Positions 1 through 4,813 of a DNA stretch of 6,593 bases are shown piece by piece. Position 1 is the stretch's first letter. Each line of letters begins with the position of its first letter. The notes beneath the pieces were generated by a model that was given only the letters and a program-made list of their open reading frames with translations, was not told where the DNA came from and did no database searches. A program made the position numbers and the translations under genes. The stretch comes from Candidatus Uhrbacteria bacterium RIFOXYB12_FULL_58_10 (GTDB lineage Bacteria > Patescibacteriota > Patescibacteriia > UBA9934 > GWF2-40-263), in the NCBI GenBank assembly GCA_943348955.1, contig CALQZE010000022.1:1-6593 (forward strand), in the 5' to 3' direction.

Positions 1-542
1 ATGATGTCAACGTCCGGATGTTCGCGCTGCATACGTTCGACGCTTTCCTTCGCGGCGATGAGGCCGACGAAGACGATCTTTTTCGCGCCCGCCCGTTTCA
101 ATTGCTGAATGGCGAGGATCGCACTTCCACACGTTGCGAGCATGAGATCGAGGACGAAGTATGTGTCGATGCCTCCGGGAACCTGTTTCGGAATCTTGCC
201 TCCATGGTCGACGGGCATGGCCGTTTCTTCATCGCGAGACACATTCACATGCCAGACGAGCGCTTCGGGAAGGAACGGAAGGAATGCTTCGAGAAATCCG
301 TTTCCGGCGCGAGTGATCGGGATGAGCACTTGACGGAACTGCAGACGTTTCCCGATCGTATGCGCAAGGGGCGTTTCGACAGGGGAGTGTTCGAAGAAAA
401 GATGTTCCGTCGCTGCCGTCGCGAGAACGGAACCGACGCGTTGGATCTCACGACGGAAATCCCGATCGGAGAGGTTCTTGTCGCGAAGACGATAAAGTGC
501 GTCTTGCGCGACAGGATGTTCCAGAACTCTGAGTACAGACAT
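1..542 (-). CDS. upp: Uracil phosphoribosyltransferase, C-terminus cut off by window edge
   Basis: The enzyme joins uracil and PRPP to give UMP and pyrophosphate in cytosolic pyrimidine salvage. Reading the minus strand from the ATG at 542-540 gives 180 residues with no stop before the window edge; the family is usually about 208 aa, so roughly 28 residues of the uracil-binding C-terminus are missing. Family landmarks in order are LRDKN (residues 19-23), VETPLA (55-60), the VLIPITRAG block (72-80), SRDEET followed by a KIP motif (102-118), the PRPP-binding loop LDLMLATCGSA (131-141), and HPDVDI at the end (175-180). The start is supported by a strong SD site five bases upstream. Two positions of the PRPP loop differ from the usual DPMLATGGS: Pro is Leu133 and the first Gly of GGS is Cys138. 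The gene is much more G+C rich, with many C-ending codons, than the genes to its right. It is transcribed divergently from the antiporter. Identity is confident; full activity is less certain because of the loop changes. Confidence 0.93.
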   Translation of the reverse strand, partial: MSVLRVLEHPVAQDALYRLRDKNLSDRDFRREIQRVGSVLATAATEHLFFEHSPVETPLAHTIGKRLQFRQVLIPITRAGNGFLEAFLPFLPEALVWHVNVSRDEETAMPVDHGGKIPKQVPGGIDTYFVLDLMLATCGSAILAIQQLKRAGAKKIVFVGLIAAKESVERMQREHPDVDI

Positions 543-547
543 GGGTG

Positions 548-553
548 ACCTCC
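548..553 (-). promoter_or_regulatory. upp: Shine-Dalgarno site of upp
   Basis: The minus strand reads GGAGGT five bases before the ATG at 542. This is a near-perfect SD core at good spacing and fixes the upp start. It contrasts with the antiporter, hrcA and dnaK genes in this window, which show no such site. Confidence 0.8.
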
Positions 554-572
554 AGACGAAATGTCCGACGAG

Positions 573-600
573 AGCGTAGCACATATTCACAATTCGTCAA
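573..600 (-). promoter_or_regulatory. Putative promoter of upp
   Basis: On the minus strand TTGACG (600-595) is followed after 16 bases by TACGCT (578-573). A TG dinucleotide sits one base before the -10 box, giving an extended -10 element. Transcription would start near 566, leaving a leader of about 24 nt that contains the SD site. The -35 matches the consensus at five of six bases. The -10 is weaker, so the call rests on spacing and position. Confidence 0.5.
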
Positions 601-619
601 CCCAGTTCGATCAGGATTG

Positions 620-628
620 TGTTATAAT
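620..628 (+). promoter_or_regulatory. Extended -10 promoter of the antiporter gene
   Basis: The bases TGTTATAAT form a perfect extended -10 element (TG, one base, then TATAAT at 623-628). No recognisable -35 hexamer lies 16-18 bases upstream, as is usual for extended -10 promoters. The expected start of transcription, about seven bases after the box, falls on or next to the ATG at 635, so the mRNA is probably leaderless. It shares the divergent spacer with the upp promoter. Confidence 0.65.
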
Positions 629-634
629 TATTTT

Positions 635-2296
635 ATGCTCCTCGAACATCTTTTTTTTGAAATCGGAATTGTGTTTGTCATCGCTGCACTTGCATCGATG
701 CTTGTTCATCGTCTGCGATTACCACTTATCATTGCGTACATTATTACAGGAGTTGTTGCAGGACCGAGTTTATTTGCGCTCACAAAAAGTTCTGATGTGT
801 TTCAGGTCATGTCGGAAATCGGTGTGGCGTTTTTGTTGTTTACGGTTGGGCTTGGGTTGAATTGGCGAAATGTAAAAGATGTCGGTGGAGTTTCATTCGC
901 AACGGGAATCGGTCAGGTTGTGTTTACAAGTGTGATCGGATTCGGTGTTTCTTTATTGCTTGGTTTTTCACCGGTCATTAGCGTCTACCTTGCCATCGCA
1001 TTCACCTTTGCAAGTACGATCATTGTCGTGAAGTTTCTGACGGACAAAGAAGATACAGATGCACTTTACGGCAGAATTAGTATTGGGTTTCTGCTCGTGC
1101 AAGATTTTTTGGCCATGATTATTTTACTTGGATTGAATGCGATCAAGTCTGGTGTTCCGCTTGAACAAGTTTTCATGAGCTCAATGATCAAAGCGATTTT
1201 GCTGATCCCATGTCTTTGGTTTATTTCGACAAAGTTATTACCGCCGATTTTATCCTACGTCGCAAAATCGCAAGAGTTGCTATTTGTTTTTGCTATCGGT
1301 TGGTGTTTTTTTATTGCAAACGTATTATCTTATTTCGGATTTGGAATCGAGATCGGTGCGCTTATAGCGGGTATTACTTTATCCGGCTCTTTTTATCATC
1401 GCGAGATTACGGCACGTGTTCGACCGTTGCGTGATTTTTTTCTCATCATCTTCTTCATCGTTCTCGGTACGCATTTGAGTTTTGCTGGGTTGTCATCGTT
1501 GATTGTTCCGATTATTTGTTTCACGTTGTTTATTTTGATCGGCAATCCGCTTATTGTTCTGATCATCATGCGTGCGCTCGGCTATCATCCACGAACAGGA
1601 TTTCTTGCGGGAACAACCGTTGCGCAAATTTCGGAATTCTCTTTTATTATTATTGCTGCCGGTATTGCTTCGGGCCAAGTTCCCGAATCTATTCTCGGAC
1701 TCGTAACTGTGGTTGGTTTGCTGACGATTGGTGCAAGCTCGTTCTTAATTGAACACAACGAGCGCATTTACGAGAAACTGCATCCGTTTTTGCGATGGCT
1801 TGAACCAAAACATATTCTCGATTCTGAATTGAGAAAAACACATGAGTCCGTTCAAGTTCTTTTACTCGGTTTTCATCGCACGGGAACGGTTTTGCTTAAA
1901 GCGATACAGCAAATGAAGAAATCTTTCACGGTTGTTGATTTTGATCCGCAAGTCACGCGTGAACTCGCGGAATGCGGTATTCCATCACTTTACGGTGATG
2001 TCGGTGATGAAAATTTTCTGGAAGAAATTCAGGCGGATAAATCAAAATTGATTCTTTCAACGATTCCGGATGCGGCTGTCAGTACAACGTTGCTTGTTTA
2101 TTTAAAATCCAAACAGTTTACGGGTTCAGTCGTTGTTTCCGTGCATACACATGAAGAGGCAGAACGCTGTTATCATTTGGGGGCAACGTATGTGATTGTG
2201 CCGAATGTGCTCAGCGGAAAAAAGATTGCTGAGTTATTGAAAGAGACAAGTGTCCGAAAAAACGCTTGGCAAAAATTACGAAAAGAAGTTTTATGA
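635..2296 (+). CDS. CPA2-family monovalent cation:proton antiporter with TrkA-N (RCK) domain, KefB/YbaL-like
   Basis: Predicted inner-membrane antiporter of 553 aa exchanging K+ or Na+ for H+. Residues 1 to about 375 hold some 12-13 hydrophobic segments. They include the CPA2 hallmark LVQDFLAM with Asp157 in the membrane, a GALIAG stretch followed by HREI, and a late TVAQISEFSF segment. After a linker, a cytosolic Rossmann-like TrkA-N domain begins near residue 406: GFHRTG (412-417), the acidic VVDFDP (Asp435, Asp437), and a YGDVGDENFL block. The usual GxGxxG loop has His414 in place of the middle glycine, so nucleotide binding may be altered. No TrkA-C domain is seen. The length matches YbaL-type proteins. 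The reading frame is open back to 545, but ATG 635 is chosen because the hydrophobic N-terminus and family similarity begin there and the longer start would run through the promoters. There is no SD site before 635. The stop TGA overlaps the next start (ATGA). The ion specificity cannot be told from sequence. Confidence 0.88.
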   Translation: MLLEHLFFEIGIVFVIAALASMLVHRLRLPLIIAYIITGVVAGPSLFALTKSSDVFQVMSEIGVAFLLFTVGLGLNWRNVKDVGGVSFATGIGQVVFTSVIGFGVSLLLGFSPVISVYLAIAFTFASTIIVVKFLTDKEDTDALYGRISIGFLLVQDFLAMIILLGLNAIKSGVPLEQVFMSSMIKAILLIPCLWFISTKLLPPILSYVAKSQELLFVFAIGWCFFIANVLSYFGFGIEIGALIAGITLSGSFYHREITARVRPLRDFFLIIFFIVLGTHLSFAGLSSLIVPIICFTLFILIGNPLIVLIIMRALGYHPRTGFLAGTTVAQISEFSFIIIAAGIASGQVPESILGLVTVVGLLTIGASSFLIEHNERIYEKLHPFLRWLEPKHILDSELRKTHESVQVLLLGFHRTGTVLLKAIQQMKKSFTVVDFDPQVTRELAECGIPSLYGDVGDENFLEEIQADKSKLILSTIPDAAVSTTLLVYLKSKQFTGSVVVSVHTHEEAERCYHLGATYVIVPNVLSGKKIAELLKETSVRKNAWQKLRKEVL

Positions 2297-3003
2297 ACGT
2301 CGACCCGATTTCATCTTCTGGTTCCATGAAGGTTCGTCTGCCGAATTTAGGTCTTTTAATTGAATCTTCAAACGGAGTTCATTCGCTCGCGGCATATCAC
2401 ATGGCACTTCAGTTTCAACAAGGATTCGGTGACGTGTTTGATCAGAAAGTTGAAAATTTAAATCGTCATGGTTTGAATGATGTAAACGTAGACGTATTTA
2501 TTGAAGATGCCATCAAACGTGAAATTGAAAATCTTGCGCGGCAAGTTGTGATGACGAATCATCTTTTGTTCTCTGTTGAATCAAATCATCGACTTCCGTT
2601 TTCTTTTGTAAAACAAATCGGACAATCTGCTTATCTTGCAAGTACAGGTGGTCATCAATTAGTGACTGTAAACGCACAGAATGGCACGATGGTGAATTTG
2701 GATGTGATCGCAAATGGATTGACGAATGATCAAATTTGTGATAGTAAAAGGAAAGAACAGGCCATGAAAACGGGAAATGTTCACGTTCATTGTATTCATA
2801 CGAATCCAAAAGATCGTTTCATTCTTCTGAGTGAGGATGCGGCACAACATATGACGATGGAAACTCTTCGTCGTTTGATAGGGGATGCAGAATCGTCCGA
2901 TGCGTTGGAACAAGAAATAGAACTTCAAGCGAACGTTGCAAGAAGAGAATCTCATTTTGATTCCGATCAAGATATGATGACGTTGGTCATGGAGGTGAGT
3001 TAA
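2293..3003 (+). CDS. Hypothetical protein resembling a degenerate PP2C-type phosphatase
   Basis: A 236-aa soluble protein with no signal peptide or membrane segment. The ATG at 2293 overlaps the antiporter stop as ATGA, which suggests translational coupling and co-transcription; an in-frame TTG at 2266 is less likely. I do not recognise a named family with certainty, but the order of motifs resembles a PPM/PP2C phosphatase. IESSNGVHSLAAYHMA (23-38) sits where active enzymes have the DGMGGH motif and following helix. AYLASTGGHQL (about 113-123) sits where the GDSR strand pair would be. DRFILLSED with a following MTMETLRRLI helix (174-194) resembles the 'gD.lLLcSDG...' segment. FDSDQDMMTLVMEV (222-235) resembles the final 'DNiTvvvv' strand. 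The metal-binding aspartates of the first and second motifs are absent, and SDG and DN read SED and DQD. If the resemblance is real, this is a pseudo-phosphatase or sensor rather than an enzyme. Alternatively it is an unrelated lineage-specific protein. Confidence 0.6.
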   Translation: MNVDPISSSGSMKVRLPNLGLLIESSNGVHSLAAYHMALQFQQGFGDVFDQKVENLNRHGLNDVNVDVFIEDAIKREIENLARQVVMTNHLLFSVESNHRLPFSFVKQIGQSAYLASTGGHQLVTVNAQNGTMVNLDVIANGLTNDQICDSKRKEQAMKTGNVHVHCIHTNPKDRFILLSEDAAQHMTMETLRRLIGDAESSDALEQEIELQANVARRESHFDSDQDMMTLVMEVS

Positions 3004-3011
3004 CCTATATT
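2983..3011 (+). promoter_or_regulatory. Possible weak promoter for the 173-aa gene
   Basis: TTGGTC (2983-2988), inside the end of the upstream gene, is followed after exactly 17 bases by TATATT (3006-3011). The expected transcript would begin near 3018, about six bases before the ATG at 3024, giving an almost leaderless mRNA. Both boxes deviate from consensus and the gene may instead be read through from upstream, so confidence is low. Confidence 0.3.
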
Positions 3012-3023
3012 TGAAATAATTCT

Positions 3024-3545
3024 ATGGCACGTGGAGATAATCCTGCGGCGTACGCAAGTGACAAAGGACGAAGAGACATGGCACGCAATGAAGTAAGAGG
3101 AATTCGTTTGACGCGTGCGGAACAAGATCAGATCGCGGAGGCGGCATTGCAAGTAAGTGAACAAGCGAAGGCACGAGATCGTCGCGATCCTGTGGCAGAA
3201 GCGCAAAGAATGGCTCGTTTGCAAGAAGCATCTTCACGAGCGGAACAGATTGCGGAAGAAGTGGCTGCAAAATTTGCACCGGAAGCCGGACACAACGCGG
3301 ATGTATCTCGACGCTCAGAACGATCGGGCGGGGAACGCGTCATGATTAAACCGGGATCTGAACAACATAAGGAACTGCAAAAAATGGTTGCTCTCGGTGG
3401 TGACGATAAACCTGCTGCGGATTCGGGTGACTGGACTCAACAATATATGGGGAGACCTGCCGCAGAGACGGTAGCAACTCCGCCCGCCGAAGGAAATTGG
3501 TTTCAGAGACAATTGGCCAAATTGAAACCAAAAAAGACGGAATAA
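3024..3545 (+). CDS. Hypothetical charged, helix-rich protein
   Basis: A 173-aa protein that I do not recognise. It is highly charged and hydrophilic, with no signal peptide, membrane segment or cysteine. Residues about 28-88 are rich in Ala, Glu, Gln, Arg and Lys and look like a long helix or coiled coil. About 90-110 and 120-155 are Gly, Asp, Pro and Ala rich and probably disordered. The C-terminus ends in a basic stretch around KLKPKK after a short aromatic-amphipathic NWFQRQLAKL segment (about 157-166). It lies 20 bases after the pseudo-phosphatase-like gene and 52 bases before hrcA. ATG 3024 has no SD. An in-frame ATG at 3078 (Met19, again followed by Ala-Arg) has AAAGGA nine bases upstream and could be the true start. 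Being open, well spaced and flanked by real genes, it is likely expressed; its function is unknown. Confidence 0.65.
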   Translation: MARGDNPAAYASDKGRRDMARNEVRGIRLTRAEQDQIAEAALQVSEQAKARDRRDPVAEAQRMARLQEASSRAEQIAEEVAAKFAPEAGHNADVSRRSERSGGERVMIKPGSEQHKELQKMVALGGDDKPAADSGDWTQQYMGRPAAETVATPPAEGNWFQRQLAKLKPKKTE

Positions 3546-3549
3546 TTTC

Positions 3550-3577
3550 TTGACAGATTTCATTAGCACTCTATAAT
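3550..3577 (+). promoter_or_regulatory. Promoter of the hrcA-grpE-dnaK operon
   Basis: A perfect -35 TTGACA (3550-3555) and a perfect -10 TATAAT (3572-3577) are separated by 16 bases. Transcription should begin near 3584, giving a leader of about 14 nt to the hrcA ATG. The -10 box occupies the spacer of the CIRCE operator, so bound HrcA would block RNA polymerase directly. Confidence 0.9.
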
Positions 3578-3589
3578 ACAGAGTGCTAA
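3563..3589 (+). promoter_or_regulatory. CIRCE operator (HrcA binding site)
   Basis: A perfect inverted repeat: TTAGCACTC (3563-3571), a 9-base spacer, then GAGTGCTAA (3581-3589). This is the exact consensus of the CIRCE heat-shock operator bound by HrcA. It overlaps the promoter and lies nine bases before the hrcA start, so the operon should be autorepressed by HrcA. Only one copy is present in the window. Confidence 0.97.
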
Positions 3590-3597
3590 TTTGTTTT

Positions 3598-4296
3598 ATG
3601 GAACCACGACAAGCCAATTTACTGTCTCTCATCATTGATGATTACATCAAAACGGCCGAGCCGGTTGGTTCAAAGTACCTTGTCGAGACCTATCATCTCG
3701 ATATTTCCTCGGCCACGGTTCGCAATGAAATGAGTTTGCTTGAGGAAGAAGGATATTTGCGTCACGCACACACATCGTCCGGGCGGATTCCAACGGAGAA
3801 GGCGTATCAATATTATTTGAAACATATTGTCGATGCTCCGCAAATCGTTTCGAGTGAACAAACGCTTGGTGAAGAAATGCCACATGAGTCTAACAAAGAA
3901 GTCGCACTAAGGGCGATTGCAAAACGTCTCGTGCAGATTTCCGGCGAAACAGCCCTTCTTGCGTTCGATCAAAACTCAAGTCATGTCACCGGCGTTTCCA
4001 ATTTATTTCTTAAGCCGGAGTTTCAAGATTCCGCCGCCCTCGGCGAGCTCGTCGATCAATTTGATTCTGTGATGTCCGATCTGTTCGATCGTGCATCAAC
4101 AAAACCGCAAGTGTTTATCGGTTCGCACAATCCATTCGGCGATCAGATGACAACGATCATCGTTCGATACGATTTTCCAAATACAGAAGGCGGCATTCTC
4201 GGACTCGTGGGGCCGATGCGCATGGATTACGCACGCAACCTCGCGCTCCTCGCAGCCGCACAAAAAATCATTCAAGAATTTAATGAGGAAGAATAA
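3598..4296 (+). CDS. hrcA: Heat-inducible transcription repressor HrcA (compact form)
   Basis: A DNA-binding repressor of 232 aa that binds CIRCE and represses the chaperone operon in unstressed cells. In known systems chaperones help keep HrcA active. The N-terminal winged helix (residues 1 to about 75) is canonical: a YIKTAEPVGSKYL segment, the ATVRNEM recognition helix (RNE at 42-44), LLEEEGYL, and the wing SSGRIPT (60-66). The C-terminal part keeps family marks IGSHNPFG (174-181) and GLVGPMRMDY (202-211). The protein is about 110 aa shorter than the Bacillus type (about 343 aa). The middle, corresponding to the GAF-like and inserted dimerisation region, is reduced, while a GVSNLFLKPEF block is present as I recall from Patescibacteria proteins. 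ATG 3598 is chosen over an in-frame GTG at 3583 because the latter lies inside CIRCE. No SD is visible. The stop is one base before the grpE start. Confidence 0.95.
   Translation: MEPRQANLLSLIIDDYIKTAEPVGSKYLVETYHLDISSATVRNEMSLLEEEGYLRHAHTSSGRIPTEKAYQYYLKHIVDAPQIVSSEQTLGEEMPHESNKEVALRAIAKRLVQISGETALLAFDQNSSHVTGVSNLFLKPEFQDSAALGELVDQFDSVMSDLFDRASTKPQVFIGSHNPFGDQMTTIIVRYDFPNTEGGILGLVGPMRMDYARNLALLAAAQKIIQEFNEEE
4285..4291 (+). promoter_or_regulatory. grpE: Shine-Dalgarno site of grpE
   Basis: GAGGAAG lies within the last codons of hrcA, six bases before ATG 4298. It supports 4298 rather than the in-frame ATG at 4283, which would overlap hrcA by 14 bases and has no SD of its own. Confidence 0.6.
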
Positions 4297-4297
4297 T

Positions 4298-4807
4298 ATG
4301 AATGAAGAAGAAATTGAAATGGCAGAAGAAGAAGTCGAGAAGTCGGGAAGTCGAGAAGAGGGGAAATGTGAGAAGTGCGATGGTTATCTTATTGGATGGC
4401 AGAGAGCACTCGCAGATTATGACAATTTGAAAAAAGATTTGGGGAAAGAAAAAGATTCGATGCGTCGTGCAGTAAAAGAAGATGTGGCGGAATCCATCAT
4501 TCCGATTCTCGATCACTTTGATCAAGCATTAAAATTTAAACCACAAGGACTTGATGCAACGGCAGAGAATTGGCTCACGGGCATGATGCATGTTCGCAAT
4601 CAACTTGAATCCGTTTTGCTTGAACTTGGCGTTGAGCCGTTCGGCAAAATCGGGGATGCATTCGATCCACACTTGCATGAATCCGTTGGTGAACGTGAAG
4701 ACGAGTCACAAGCGGAAAATGCCATCGTAGAAGTCTCGTTGCGCGGATGGAAACTCGGAGAGAAGGTTATTCGACCAGCACTTGTTATTCAAAACAAAAA
4801 TAAATAA
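4298..4807 (+). CDS. grpE: Nucleotide exchange factor GrpE
   Basis: Co-chaperone of 169 aa that releases ADP from DnaK and acts as a dimer in the cytosol. An acidic, disordered N-terminus (residues 1-22) is followed by CEKCDGYLIGWQRALADYDNLKK (24-46), the start of the long dimerising coiled coil, then the IIPILDHFDQAL segment. The beta-domain that contacts DnaK carries the signature FDPHLHESV (122-130) and a closing RGWKLGEKVIRPALV. The length is normal for a short bacterial GrpE. The start at 4298 is one base after hrcA, indicating coupled translation; dnaK follows after six bases. Two oddities are a Cys-x2-Cys pair (24 and 27) at the head of the coiled coil and an 8-bp tandem repeat in the DNA of the acidic tail. 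Confidence 0.95.
   Translation: MNEEEIEMAEEEVEKSGSREEGKCEKCDGYLIGWQRALADYDNLKKDLGKEKDSMRRAVKEDVAESIIPILDHFDQALKFKPQGLDATAENWLTGMMHVRNQLESVLLELGVEPFGKIGDAFDPHLHESVGEREDESQAENAIVEVSLRGWKLGEKVIRPALVIQNKNK
4332..4363 (+). repeat. 8-bp tandem repeat in the 5' end of grpE
   Basis: Units AAGTCGAG (4332-4339), AAGTCGGG (4340-4347) and AAGTCGAG (4348-4355) are followed by a degenerate AAGAGGGG (4356-4363). The period of eight is not a multiple of three, so loss or gain of one unit would shift the grpE frame. It encodes part of the low-complexity acidic/serine tail (around EKSGSREE), where the protein sequence is little constrained. Confidence 0.75.
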
Positions 4808-4813
4808 TACTGT

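Noticed and set aside
18..548. A 176-codon open frame on the plus strand across the left end
   Set aside because: The minus strand encodes clear UPRTase motifs over the same bases. The plus-strand translation has no recognisable domain and is the shadow typical of G+C-rich coding DNA.
545..634. An N-terminal extension of the antiporter by 30 residues
   Set aside because: The frame is open, but it runs through the upp promoter region and its own extended -10 box. The residues are polar and basic, unlike the family, and Met 635 begins the first membrane segment.
2991..2998. GGAGGTGA as an SD site for the 173-aa gene
   Set aside because: It is 25 bases from the ATG at 3024, too far to act. A TGA in the same frame at 3012-3014 rules out an earlier start. 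It simply encodes the last codons of the upstream protein.
3563..3589. The inverted repeat read as a rho-independent terminator of the 173-aa gene
   Set aside because: It is an exact CIRCE sequence within a consensus promoter. The downstream T-rich stretch is short and interrupted, and the stem is only 9 bp with moderate G+C.
3583..3597. GTG at 3583 as the hrcA start
   Set aside because: It lies inside the right arm of CIRCE at the predicted transcription start, and the five extra residues are not part of the HrcA family N-terminus.
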